Source: Bacillus massiliigorillae
Lineage (GTDB): Bacteria; Bacillota; Bacilli; Bacillales; DSM-1321
NCBI RefSeq assembly: GCF_000380245.2
Contig: NZ_HG428742.1
Span: forward strand, 452,220-516,219
Length of the DNA: 64,000 bases
Direction of reading: 5' to 3'
The notes under the pieces are model-generated. The model did no database searches and was not told the origin of the DNA. It saw only the letters and a list, made by a program, of their open reading frames with translations. A program made the position numbers and the translations under genes. Below are positions 18,211 through 26,480 of the stretch, piece after piece (position 1 is the first letter of the stretch; every line of letters begins with the position of its first letter).

Positions 18211-18352
18211 GAAAAGCGCAAGCGCCCGTTTTGCGACGTATAGATTGGAGCACTTCGACTGAGATAAAGGAAACACGAAGAGGCGATAGCCTTTCCGTGT
18301 TGACTTATCGTAGGGAGATGGGCGAAATCTATACGTCGCTGGAGCTAGACAC
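18211..18352 (+). repeat. Module A interspersed repeat, copy A2
   Basis: It begins GAAAAGCGCAAGCGCC and ends GGAGCTAGACAC. GCGACGTATAGATT (18233-18246) is an exact inverted match to AATCTATACGTCGC (18327-18340), and AACACG/CGTGTT with GATAA/TTATC pair further inside. This is the only A copy not just downstream of a gene in the same orientation; it lies between ywiB (minus) and pbpG (plus). The rest of 17945-18506 holds no gene; 18385-18470 carries a short tail motif also seen near 23400 and 41810. Confidence 0.85.
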
Positions 18353-18506
18353 CATTCAAGATTATATGCATTCTTATCTTTTAAAAAAACCGTCAACAAT
18401 CTTTTTTGATTGATGTTTATGTTCCTTGATCTACTCCCGCATAGCAGGTGTAAGGTTGGGCACAGAAAAGCAGCATTAAAACTACAAAGATGGAAGGGTG
18501 GAAATA

Positions 18507-20564
18507 GTGGAGATTCTAACTGGACAACGATTAAATAAAGCAGCCAAACTATTTCGAGCTGCTGTCATCTTATTTTCATTACTACTAATTGCCATATTAA
18601 CACTTTACTTTTGCGTCTTAATCTATGCAAAAATTCTTGGGGCACCACCGTTAGCTGTACCTCAGTCATCCCTTTTCTACAGTGAAGATGGAACCTTATT
18701 CGCAGAATCACATACAGGACAAAAGAGATACTGGACTAAGTTAGAGGATATCTCACCAGATATGGTAGCAGCTGTACTAGCAGTAGAAGATCGAGGATTT
18801 TATCAACATAACGGTTTTGATTACAAACGAATTGCTGGAGCAGTTTTTGCCGATGTGAAAGCAATGTCAAAAGTGCAAGGTGCTAGTACAATTACGCAAC
18901 AATATTCTCGAAATCTTTTTTTAAATCATGAAAAAACATGGTTTCGGAAGTTAAATGAAGCACTTTACACTGTGCGTATCGAAATGAACTATTCTAAAAA
19001 TGAAATTTTAGAAGGCTATTTAAATACCATCTACTTTGGACATGGCGCATATGGTGTCCAAGCTGCTAGTCAGTATTATTTCGGTAAGAATGCGAAGGAT
19101 TTAACAGTAGCTGAAGCAGCTATGCTAGCTGGCATTCCAAAAGGTCCTTCACATTATTCACCTTTCCTTTCTTTTGAAAATGCAAAGAAAAGACAAGGAA
19201 TTGTATTAGCTTCGATGGCAAGCGAAAAATACATTAAAAAAAAGCAAATACAAGCATTACAAAATGAACCAATCACGTTAAATGGGCATCTTGAAGAAAC
19301 AAAGCAACTTGCACCGTACTTCTTTGATGCTGTTCAACAAGTCTTAAAATCTCAGCTCCATCTCGATGAAAAGACCATTGCACTCGGTGGACTTAAAGTA
19401 TATACAACATTAGACTTACATGAACAACAAATTGGTGAAGAAGCATTCAAGTCTCGTTTCTCTGAAGATAGTGATATACAAGGAGCTCTTGTAGCCATGA
19501 ATCCAAAGAATGGTGAAGTGAAAGCACTGATAGGAGGACGCAACTATGAAGAGAGTGCTTTTAATCGTGCTACTCAAGCGGTTCGCCAGCCTGGGTCCAC
19601 AATCAAACCATTATTGTATTATTCAGCCTTAGAGCATGGGTTTACACCAACAACTATGTTAAAGAGTGAAGCCACTACCTTTACTTTTGATGACGGGAAA
19701 GCTTCATATACTCCACATAATTTCAACTCGCAATATGCGAATAAAGAAATTTCATTAGCTCAAGCTATAGCATTATCAGATAACATATACGCTATTAAAA
19801 CCCATCTATTCCTCGGTGAAAAACAGCTGCAAAATACAGCTAAGAAATTTGGAATTCAAAGTAATGTTGAAGCTGTACCTGCTTCAGCTCTTGGAACTTC
19901 TGGCGTAAAAGTAATTGAGATGGTAAATGCGTATAGTCGAATAGCAAGTGGTGGAAAAGAAATACAGCCTGTATTTATTAAAAAAGTAGAAAACCATAAA
20001 GGCGAAGTTATCTATCAAGCTCCAACATTCACAAAAGAGGTATTAGATCGTGATCAAGCATTCGTTTTAACGGGCATGTTAACAGGTGTCTTTAATCAAA
20101 AACTGAACGGATATGCTTCTGTAACAGGTTCAACCATCGTTCCTCGACTAACAAGGCAATATGCTGGAAAATCTGGCTCTACTCAAACGGATAGTTGGAT
20201 GATTGGCTATACTCCAGACCTGGTTGCAGGTGTCTGGACAGGTTATGACCAGTCAAAGCTTATGGAACGAACGGCTGATAAACAATATGCGAAAAATATT
20301 TGGGCTGATTTTATGGAAAATAGTTTATCGAAATCAACCTTCAAGAAATTCAAACCAAGCGGAAATAATGTGATTGGGGTAAAAATCAATCCTGAAAGCG
20401 GCAAAATCGCCACGAAGGATTGCCCTGTCTCTGTACTCACGTATTTCGTCAGAGGAACGGAGCCAACCGAACAATGTACGTTACATTTAAGTTCTGAAGA
20501 AAAAGAACCTAAACAACAAGAAAGAAAAAAACCATGGTATAAAAAAATTATTCCATTTTGGTGA
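18507..20564 (+). CDS. pbpG: Class A penicillin-binding protein PbpG (PBP2d)
   Basis: Bifunctional peptidoglycan polymerase of 685 residues. A membrane anchor (residues about 15-45) precedes the GT51 glycosyltransferase domain (AVEDRGFYQHNGFDYKRI, GASTITQQYSRN, EGYLNTIYFGHGAYG) and the transpeptidase domain with SxxK in PGSTIKPLLYY, SDN in LSDNIYA and KSGS in YAGKSGSTQTD. It matches B. subtilis PbpG/PBP2d, which acts in spore peptidoglycan synthesis at the forespore. I chose the GTG at 18507 because GGAAGGGTGG lies ahead at a normal distance; the GTG at 18498 abuts that sequence. In B. subtilis speE-speB follow; here they do not. Confidence 0.92.
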   Translation: MEILTGQRLNKAAKLFRAAVILFSLLLIAILTLYFCVLIYAKILGAPPLAVPQSSLFYSEDGTLFAESHTGQKRYWTKLEDISPDMVAAVLAVEDRGFYQHNGFDYKRIAGAVFADVKAMSKVQGASTITQQYSRNLFLNHEKTWFRKLNEALYTVRIEMNYSKNEILEGYLNTIYFGHGAYGVQAASQYYFGKNAKDLTVAEAAMLAGIPKGPSHYSPFLSFENAKKRQGIVLASMASEKYIKKKQIQALQNEPITLNGHLEETKQLAPYFFDAVQQVLKSQLHLDEKTIALGGLKVYTTLDLHEQQIGEEAFKSRFSEDSDIQGALVAMNPKNGEVKALIGGRNYEESAFNRATQAVRQPGSTIKPLLYYSALEHGFTPTTMLKSEATTFTFDDGKASYTPHNFNSQYANKEISLAQAIALSDNIYAIKTHLFLGEKQLQNTAKKFGIQSNVEAVPASALGTSGVKVIEMVNAYSRIASGGKEIQPVFIKKVENHKGEVIYQAPTFTKEVLDRDQAFVLTGMLTGVFNQKLNGYASVTGSTIVPRLTRQYAGKSGSTQTDSWMIGYTPDLVAGVWTGYDQSKLMERTADKQYAKNIWADFMENSLSKSTFKKFKPSGNNVIGVKINPESGKIATKDCPVSVLTYFVRGTEPTEQCTLHLSSEEKEPKQQERKKPWYKKIIPFW

Positions 20565-20589
20565 TTGAAGAAGTAAAATCGGACAATAA

Positions 20590-20779
20590 GAAAAGCGCAA
20601 GCGCCCGTTTTGCGACGTATAGATTGGAGCGCTTCGACCGAGATAAAGGAAAAACCGAAATGTGGAGAACGCCCGTTTATCGGTGACAAGCATAAGGCAA
20701 GCTGGCTAGAAGGTCGCTTTTAACCTTCTGGACTGATTGACTTATGACCTCGAACCGATGGCGTTCGGAACTAGACAAC
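20590..20779 (+). repeat. Hybrid repeat: 5' part of module A fused to module B
   Basis: Bases 20590-20650 match the first 60 bases of module A (GAAAAGCGCAAGCG through AGATAAAGGA). The sequence then switches to module B, a long hairpin whose arms include ATCGGT/ACCGAT (20679-20684 and 20754-20759), CATAAG/CTTATG and AGAAGG/CCTTCT, ending ACTAGACAAC as A copies do. It begins 26 bases after the pbpG stop in the same orientation. The join suggests that the modules recombine or share ends. Confidence 0.75.
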
Positions 20780-20784
20780 ACGAA

Positions 20785-20819
20785 AAGGCACATTCTTCAA
20801 ATAAGAACGTGCCTTTTTT
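20785..20819. terminator. Terminator between pbpG and the LOG-family gene
   Basis: AAGGCACATTCTT pairs with AAGAACGTGCCTT and is followed by a T run. It lies between convergent genes and could serve both. Confidence 0.8.
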
Positions 20820-20844
20820 ATATCCAACTAAAAAGAACTTGTTA

Positions 20845-21432
20845 TTAAAGAATTCCTTCTTCTTTCTTAGAATATGTCTTCTCACCTGGTGCGACATACA
20901 TATTGAATCGATCCAACATTGAGCTTGGATTTTCATCCAATACGAGCATCGCACGAAACTTTTCTTGCAAAAATTGTTCATCTACCATATGTGCAAAAAC
21001 AGCCATAAGTGGTTCATAGAATTGATTTGTATTATAAAGTCCACATGGTTTTTGATGAAGACCGATTTGAGCCCACGTAACTACTTCAAAAAACTCTTCT
21101 AAAGTACCTGCGCCACCTGGTAAGGCGATAAAACCATCTGCCAATTCTGCCATTTTTGCTTTTCTTTCATGCATAGTATCTACGATAATTAAATCCGTTA
21201 AAGCAGGATGAGCAAGTTCCTTATCTTTTAACATCTTAGGCATAACGCCAATTACTTCTCCGCCTGCTTCTAAGACGGAATCCGCCACAGCACCCATCAA
21301 ACCAACACATGCCCCACCGTATACTAGCTTAATTCCTCGTTTCGCCAATTCCTTTCCGAGTGCAATTGCGCCTTCACGATATGCCTTATTTGATCCATTA
21401 CTAGAGCCACAAAACACAGCTACAGCTTTCAA
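20845..21432 (-). CDS. LOG-family phosphoribohydrolase (YvdD-like)
   Basis: A 195-residue Rossmann-fold protein of the LOG family (cytokinin riboside 5'-monophosphate phosphoribohydrolase, formerly annotated lysine decarboxylase). The diagnostic PGGAGTLEEFFEVVTW is present (PGGxGTxxE), as is the N-terminal VFCGSSNGSN and GGACVGLMG for nucleotide-phosphate binding. It would hydrolyse AMP-like nucleotides to base and ribose-5-phosphate. The start is TTG at 21432 with AAAAGGGGTGG ahead. It sits where the spermidine genes speE-speB lie in B. subtilis. The bacterial role of such proteins is not well known. Confidence 0.85.
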   Translation of the reverse strand: MKAVAVFCGSSNGSNKAYREGAIALGKELAKRGIKLVYGGACVGLMGAVADSVLEAGGEVIGVMPKMLKDKELAHPALTDLIIVDTMHERKAKMAELADGFIALPGGAGTLEEFFEVVTWAQIGLHQKPCGLYNTNQFYEPLMAVFAHMVDEQFLQEKFRAMLVLDENPSSMLDRFNMYVAPGEKTYSKKEEGIL

Positions 21433-21530
21433 CTATAACCACCCCTTTTCCCCTTTTAACTCTATATAAAGATACTAATTTAGTAAGTCCTGCTACGTTT
21501 ATTATAAAACAAAATAGTTCCTAATCGTTG

Positions 21531-21583
21531 AAAAAGGCTACCCTTATAAAAATCATGATGATTTTCAAAAGGTAGCCTTTTTT
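21531..21583 (-). terminator. Terminator after ywhD
   Basis: AAAAAGGCTACC pairs with GGTAGCCTTTTTT, with AAAATCAT/ATGATTTT pairing in the loop. It separates ywhD from the LOG-family gene. The remaining bases of 21433-21703 hold no gene I can support. Confidence 0.75.
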
Positions 21584-21703
21584 CGTGTCCTAGTTTTACA
21601 GCGTTGTACGCTTATGTTAAGTTTACTCATTGTCCACACAAACGACAAGTATAAAAAATCTTTTTCAGAAATTGTCGTATTTTGGACTTATTTACATTTA
21701 TTA

Positions 21704-22207
21704 TCAATTAAGTTGTTGCTTTAATTCATCACTAGAACGATCCCACATGCTGTGATCATGCTTTTGTAAAAATTCCTTCAATACCGCTTTAGAAATGTCA
21801 TCCATATGACTAGTTATAATTTTTCGTTTCATTGCTTTATCAAGATTATTCACATGTTCAGGCAATGATTTATATCCACGACGAATACTACGGTCTATAG
21901 TCATTTCACAAGCAGTTACTCCAGCATAGTAAGCTCCTTCTTCATTTCTTTCAATCGCTACCCAAATAATCCAATAAGGCTTCCCATTTGGAACTTCCTC
22001 TTTATTCTTCAAGAATTTGATACCCTTCTCAGTTGCACTTCTTGCATGCATAGCACCTACATCGATAAATGCATCCTTTTCTTGTACATCTATAATAATT
22101 GGAGAGATGTTTTCAAGGCTTAATGAGCCAGCACCAAAGCCTTTATGCCCATCTGTTGGGTTATTTTTAATAATGTTAAATTGCATTTTTTTGTTTTGAT
22201 TATCCAT
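21704..22207 (-). CDS. ywhD: YwhD family protein
   Basis: A 167-residue protein matching the YwhD family of Bacillales, function unknown. It is soluble by composition, with a conserved-looking core DGHKGFGAGSLSLENISPIIID, GAMHARSATEKGIKF and KPYWIIWVAIER. It is 21 bases downstream of the site-2 protease gene ywhC and probably co-transcribed with it, with AGAAGGGAG before the ATG. The ywhD-ywhC order is the same as in B. subtilis. No catalytic motif is recognisable. Confidence 0.85.
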   Translation of the reverse strand: MDNQNKKMQFNIIKNNPTDGHKGFGAGSLSLENISPIIIDVQEKDAFIDVGAMHARSATEKGIKFLKNKEEVPNGKPYWIIWVAIERNEEGAYYAGVTACEMTIDRSIRRGYKSLPEHVNNLDKAMKRKIITSHMDDISKAVLKEFLQKHDHSMWDRSSDELKQQLN

Positions 22208-22228
22208 CGTAGACTCCCTTCTGCTTCA

Positions 22229-22888
22229 TTACATAAATAGTGTATAGAAAAAGTTTTGTAATCCATTTGAGATGGCTGGAATCACCGTATTAAAGATCGG
22301 TTGAATGGTGTATCGATCTAATGGAGTTAATATTAAAATTAAAAAGATTAGTATGCCATACTGCTCGTACTGTGTCATTTTCGCACGTACTCTTGGAGAT
22401 ACCAAATCCTCAATAATTCGATATCCATCTAAAGGTGGGACTGGTAAGAGGTTAAACACAAATAGAAGAATGTTTAAACCAATTAATTGATTCATGAATT
22501 GATAGACGTACGTATTCGGTTCCACACCAGCAGCTAGTAATCCATACCAAATTGCAAACCCAATAATTGCAATCAGTAAATTACTAATTGGTCCTGCTAT
22601 TGAAACAAGGACACCTGCTAATCGCGGGTTTTTAAAGTTGTTTCGGTTGACCGGAACTGGTCGTGCCCAACCAAAGCCAGCTATCAGAATCAATATCGTT
22701 CCAAATGGATCAATATGCTCCTTTGGATTTAAGGTCAATCGTCCTTGGTCTTTTGCAGTTGTATCGCCAAACTTATACGCAACGTACGCGTGCGCAAATT
22801 CATGCACTGTAAAAGCAATCAATAGCGAAATAACGACGTAAGGCAATTCTTGTAAAGAAAATGCTAAAAAACTATTCAAAAAATCCAT
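22229..22888 (-). CDS. ywhC: Site-2-type membrane metalloprotease YwhC (peptidase M50)
   Basis: A 219-residue polytopic protein of the M50 family, short form. The zinc-binding HEFAH is in the second helix (FTVHEFAHAYVAYKFG, residues about 28-43), and the third ligand Asp is in NLLPVPPLDGYRI. About five to six hydrophobic helices are visible. It would cut transmembrane substrates within the bilayer; no PDZ domain is present and no substrate is known. It heads a two-gene unit with ywhD. Confidence 0.88.
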   Translation of the reverse strand: MDFLNSFLAFSLQELPYVVISLLIAFTVHEFAHAYVAYKFGDTTAKDQGRLTLNPKEHIDPFGTILILIAGFGWARPVPVNRNNFKNPRLAGVLVSIAGPISNLLIAIIGFAIWYGLLAAGVEPNTYVYQFMNQLIGLNILLFVFNLLPVPPLDGYRIIEDLVSPRVRAKMTQYEQYGILIFLILILTPLDRYTIQPIFNTVIPAISNGLQNFFYTLFM

Positions 22889-23052
22889 CTTTCACACTCC
22901 ACACTTATGGTACTACTAAGTATAGCGTATTATGATGGAAATGTTTAATATACAAAACAGAGATTTTCTATCAATTCGCATGTTCGCTCCTTGATTTTCC
23001 CAACATCTTATGAAAAACTACTATCAGTACATATGAAAGGAGATGTCCTATA

Positions 23053-23238
23053 ATGCCATACGTAACTGTAAAAATGCTTGAAGGTCGCACTGAAGAGCAA
23101 AAGAAAGCTTTAGTTGAAAAAGTAACAGATGCTGTTTCTGAAACATCTGGTGCTCCTAAAGAGAAAATCGTTGTTTTTATCGAAGAAATGCAAAAAAACC
23201 ACTACGCTGTAGCTGGTAAGCGTTTAAGTGATGAGTAG
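23053..23238 (+). CDS. ywhB: 4-oxalocrotonate tautomerase family enzyme YwhB
   Basis: A 61-residue tautomerase subunit. The N-terminal MPYVTVKMLEGRT exposes Pro1 after methionine removal, the catalytic base of the family; the rest (FIEEMQKNHYAVAGKRL) matches B. subtilis YwhB. These enzymes form hexamers and tautomerise enol/keto acids such as 2-hydroxymuconate or phenylenolpyruvate. It has AAAGGAGATG before the ATG and is monocistronic. A module A repeat begins four bases after its stop. Confidence 0.93.
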   Translation: MPYVTVKMLEGRTEEQKKALVEKVTDAVSETSGAPKEKIVVFIEEMQKNHYAVAGKRLSDE

Positions 23239-23242
23239 ATAA

Positions 23243-23392
23243 GAAAAGCGTAAGCGCCCGTTTAGAGACGTATAAACTGGAGCTCTCATCCTTTAGATAA
23301 AGGAAACACGAAGAGCCGATAGGCGATTCGATGTTGACTTATCGTAGGGAAGAGTGCAAAGTTTACTAGTCTCTGGGCGCTAAAGCCAGACA
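23243..23392 (+). repeat. Module A interspersed repeat, copy A4
   Basis: It begins GAAAAGCGTAAGCGCCC four bases after the ywhB stop and ends GCCAGACA. Its outer arms read AGAGACGTATAAACT and AGTTTACTAGTCTCT, so AGAGAC/GTCTCT and AAACT/AGTTT pair although both differ from copies A2 and A8. A tail motif (AAAACCGTCACCGGTCC at about 23398-23414) follows. Confidence 0.85.
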
Positions 23393-23487
23393 ATAAGAAA
23401 AACCGTCACCGGTCCTTTTTGCTGGATGCATGTGTAGGTGAAAGGTTAGATACAGTAAAAACAATGTACTTTCTATCACTCAATAAA

Positions 23488-23714
23488 GAGGTTGTCCAAT
23501 TAGTCCTATTTGCTACATTTATTTATATGTATGAGAATGAAATTCGCTGATTTTTTAAGGAGTCATTTGAGTTTCATCTTGACCAAAAGCGCTAAAAATC
23601 AGTTTTTTAGTCTACTAAGCAAAAATAAGATTTAAATGAACACTACTTCGAATAGCACAAAAAGCGTAAAAGGGCGTTCGAAAAGTGATTGAAAATCACT
23701 TTTCGAACAGCCCC
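23488..23714. mobile_element. Possible small mobile-element remnant with GGCTGTcC-type ends
   Basis: The left end GAGGTTGTCC and the reverse complement of the right end, GGGGCTGTTC, look like terminal inverted repeats about 227 bases apart. The interior has no reading frame. The right end also forms a hairpin (GTTCGAAAAGTGATT pairing with AATCACTTTTCGAAC) that probably acts as the ywgA terminator. The stretch AAAGCGTAAA next to this hairpin recurs next to a similar one near 48690. An internally deleted insertion sequence or MITE is one reading; chance similarity is possible. Confidence 0.35.
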
Positions 23715-23736
23715 TTCTTCATATATTATAAGTGCA

Positions 23737-24246
23737 TTATTGCAGCTGAGCCTTCTTCATCAATTGATTGATATAATTATATGCTTCATCAATTTCTTCT
23801 AGCGTATACTTCTGTTTACTTTTTAGTGTATGAATTTTTTCAATGACTTCTTCTTTCTCCAATTCATCGAAATATAGTACTGTTGATACCAATTCTAAAA
23901 AACGTGCATTCTGGTTATTCATATCTTGTAGGCATTCTTCAACTAAAGGCATGTCCACTTTATATAGTTCTAAAAAGTCTGCTCCAGCCTTAGAGGTAGA
24001 ATAACAATACTGATGATAGCCACCTTTTTTCTCTTTCACTTCATTTAAATATCCCATATCACAAAGCTCTTCAATACGTAATGTCAGTTCTTCTGAATAA
24101 GGACCATAAAAATGAAATTGAAATTTCTCTTGAAAAGGAAACGAAATCTTCTTCGCTATATAAATCATCTTTTGTAATTTCTTTCTCCCGGCTATTTCAC
24201 CGACAGATGAGATGGCATTAATAATGTTAGCATGGTCTTTGAACAC
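23737..24246 (-). CDS. ywgA: YwgA family protein
   Basis: A 169-residue protein of the YwgA family, function unknown. It begins after AAGGAGGGG with GTG at 24246; a longer in-frame extension to 24315 lacks a ribosome site and does not match the family. The core GRKKLQKMIYIAKKISFPFQ, FHFYGPYSEELTLRIEEL and KEKKGGYHQY resembles a winged-helix fold, so DNA or antitoxin-like binding is possible. It lies downstream of ywfO on the same strand with a hairpin (TTAAGAAAC/GTTTCTTAA, 24314-24342) between them. Confidence 0.82.
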   Translation of the reverse strand: MFKDHANIINAISSVGEIAGRKKLQKMIYIAKKISFPFQEKFQFHFYGPYSEELTLRIEELCDMGYLNEVKEKKGGYHQYCYSTSKAGADFLELYKVDMPLVEECLQDMNNQNARFLELVSTVLYFDELEKEEVIEKIHTLKSKQKYTLEEIDEAYNYINQLMKKAQLQ

Positions 24247-24384
24247 AACATTACCCCTCCTTCTAGAGCAACCAATCCTGTTCCTAAAAATTTCACAGAC
24301 AAAAACAAACCTCATTAAGAAACAGGAGTTGCCAGTTTCTTAATGAAGAATCGTCGCTCTTAATTCATGTACATTCTATCTATG

Positions 24385-25689
24385 TTAGTTTATCCCTAAT
24401 AGCTTACGAATTTGTCTTTTAATATTTCTTTTTGACTTCTCATCTCTCAAGAAATCCTCTGGAAAATATAATTTATGATCTGTTCTTCTCTTCCCTGTAA
24501 TCGCATCAACAATTTCAGACTCGCGAGATAGCTCTTTTATATCACCATTATTTTTTAATAAATAAATAGGTAAACGTTCTTCCTCTTCTCCCGGACGGTA
24601 GAAATCATATGGTAAATCCGATGAATGATCTACTACTAAATAATACGTCGGATCAATTCCCGCTTTTTTAAACAAAGTGGTCAATTCCATCAACATATTC
24701 ATACCCGTTTGCGAAGGATGAAACTCTACATATTTAAATAATCTACGATTTACAAAACGGCTACATAAATCTTTCAAAATAGCATCTTCTTCTTCCTGCC
24801 ATAATTGAAAATAATACATCATAATATTCTCATCCATTTTGATATAATCTTCCGTTGATACATTCCCCTCAAAAAGAGAGATAAAATGCAGTGGTTCTAG
24901 CTTGAAAGAATAGCCTTTCCCGTACAGCTCTTTAGCACGATGTAGTATTTTCGTTAAAATAACTTCCGCACTTCGCGTTACAGGATGAAAATAGACTTGC
25001 CAATACATTTGGTAACGACTCATTATATAATCCTCTACCGCATGCATACCACTACTTTTAATAACCACTTGATCCACACGCGGTCTCATGACACGTAATA
25101 ATCGTTCCATATCAAAATGGCCATAACTTACTCCAGTGAAATAAGCATCTCTTTGCAAGTAATCCATACGATCCGCATCAATTTGGCTTGATATTAAGCT
25201 AACAACAAGTTTGTCTTGATAGGTTTTTTCAATTACTTCTGCTACTTTCTTTGGAAAATCAGTAGCTACACGTTTGAGAATACCATTAACTTCTGTATCC
25301 CCTAAAATAATTTCCCTTGTAAAATGTTCATGATCTAAATCAAATACCTTCTCAAATGAATGTGAGAACGGTCCATGTCCTAGATCATGGAGCAAAGCTG
25401 CACATAATGATAATAGCCGTTCTTCATCATGCCAATCTTTACGTCCCTTAAATACATCATCAATAATTCGACGAACAATTTCATATACACCAAGCGAATG
25501 ATTAAATCGGCTATGTTCAGCCCCATGGAAAGTTAAAAAGGTTGTTCCTAGCTGTCGTATTCGTCTCAGTCGTTGAAATTCACGCGTTCCAATTAAATCC
25601 CATATCACTCGATCTCTCACATGGATATAGCGATGTACAGGGTCTTTAAATACTTTTTCTTCGCTCAATTTCTCTTTAGAATATTCCAT
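24385..25689 (-). CDS. ywfO: HD-domain phosphohydrolase YwfO
   Basis: A 434-residue metal-dependent phosphohydrolase of the HD superfamily, similar to dNTP triphosphohydrolases of the SAMHD1/EF1143 type. The metal ligands are in FNHSLGVYEIV and ALLHDLGHGPFSHSFE (H...HD), with a later DADRMDYLQRD supplying the distal Asp. It probably cleaves dNTPs to nucleoside and triphosphate, limiting dNTP pools. The ATG follows a weak ATGGGG. The family is conserved in this part of Bacillus chromosomes. Phosphatase activity on other nucleotides is an alternative. Confidence 0.85.
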   Translation of the reverse strand: MEYSKEKLSEEKVFKDPVHRYIHVRDRVIWDLIGTREFQRLRRIRQLGTTFLTFHGAEHSRFNHSLGVYEIVRRIIDDVFKGRKDWHDEERLLSLCAALLHDLGHGPFSHSFEKVFDLDHEHFTREIILGDTEVNGILKRVATDFPKKVAEVIEKTYQDKLVVSLISSQIDADRMDYLQRDAYFTGVSYGHFDMERLLRVMRPRVDQVVIKSSGMHAVEDYIMSRYQMYWQVYFHPVTRSAEVILTKILHRAKELYGKGYSFKLEPLHFISLFEGNVSTEDYIKMDENIMMYYFQLWQEEEDAILKDLCSRFVNRRLFKYVEFHPSQTGMNMLMELTTLFKKAGIDPTYYLVVDHSSDLPYDFYRPGEEEERLPIYLLKNNGDIKELSRESEIVDAITGKRRTDHKLYFPEDFLRDEKSKRNIKRQIRKLLGIN

Positions 25690-25856
25690 AGAAAAAACCC
25701 CATTTATTTAATCTTAACTGCTTTATTTCAGTGTACCATTATTAAGATAAGAATTTATCCTTTAAAGATATTGTAACTAATTATTTGATTTATATATAAC
25801 AAATACCAAATTGAATAAACACTTATACTTTCCAACATAATAAGGAAAAACAAATA

Positions 25857-25898
25857 AGGTTACCCATTTCGCACATTCTGCATCTAAAAGGTAACCTT
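25857..25898 (-). terminator. Terminator after the DUF1450 gene
   Basis: AAGGTTACC and GGTAACCTT form the stem; on the minus strand it is followed by TTATTTGTTTTT. It lies 45 bases past the DUF1450 stop. Confidence 0.65.
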
Positions 25899-25940
25899 GC
25901 CATACTTATATGTTTAAACAAGCATTGCTTATTCATTGAC

Positions 25941-26162
25941 TTATTTTATTTTTGCACGTACTTTCTCAATCAATTCATCTTCTGTTGGAGCTGCAACTGG
26001 GCGACTGTTTACAAAAGTAAAAGATTTCTTTCTTCCAGGACCACAATATGAATGACATTTAATCTCAATTGTTGCATCTGGATCCAATTCTTTTAGTTTT
26101 GGCACGAGTGTTTTAATATTTGTCGCTTGGCATTCGTCGCATATTTTAAATTCGTTAGCCAT
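25941..26162 (-). CDS. DUF1450 family small protein
   Basis: A 73-residue protein with a thioredoxin-like [2Fe-2S]-type cysteine pattern: CDEC near residue 8 and CHSYCGPGRKKSFTFVN near residue 36. It resembles the DUF1450 (YuzB-like) family. The ATG follows GAAGGGATGG. It stands alone between ywfO and rsfA. Whether the cysteines bind a metal cluster cannot be told from sequence. Confidence 0.72.
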   Translation of the reverse strand: MANEFKICDECQATNIKTLVPKLKELDPDATIEIKCHSYCGPGRKKSFTFVNSRPVAAPTEDELIEKVRAKIK

Positions 26163-26389
26163 CCGTGGTAACCATCCCTTCTACGTAACAAATCTAATGG
26201 GTATTTTACTCTTTCTCGCATCGAAAGTCAAAATGTAACTGCTTTTGTATGGTTCCCATTACCTATCTGCTATATGCATTTCCTTTTAAAAGTCCAATGC
26301 TCATTTCCCTCATCATCTAGCCCCAATCATCACGAAATCAATCAAAAACTTCCACTTTTCTCATAAACTACTACCTTTTTATTTTATGT

Positions 26390-26419
26390 GTATAAAAAAA
26401 TGTGAACTTGTACAGAATA
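26390..26419 (+). promoter_or_regulatory. Candidate sigma-F/sigma-G promoter of rsfA
   Basis: GTATA (26390-26394) and GTACAGAATA (26410-26419) are 15 bases apart, close to the forespore consensus GYATA and GGNNANANTW. It would start transcription about 55 bases before rsfA, whose B. subtilis homologue is forespore-expressed. The rest of 26163-26480 holds no gene or other signal I can name. Confidence 0.4.
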
Positions 26420-26480
26420 ATTATTAATTCATTCCCTATTTTTAGGAAAAAAACAAAGTTATCTAGAAAGGAAGTTAGCA

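Noticed and set aside
18186..18413. 75-residue frame through repeat A2, and similar frames through A5, A6 and A7
   Set aside because: The frames run across a structured repeat, are not preserved between copies and have no ribosome site.
18440..18475. Sigma-F promoter (GCATA ... GGGCACA) before pbpG
   Set aside because: The -10 fit is poor and the same bases are part of a repeat tail found elsewhere.
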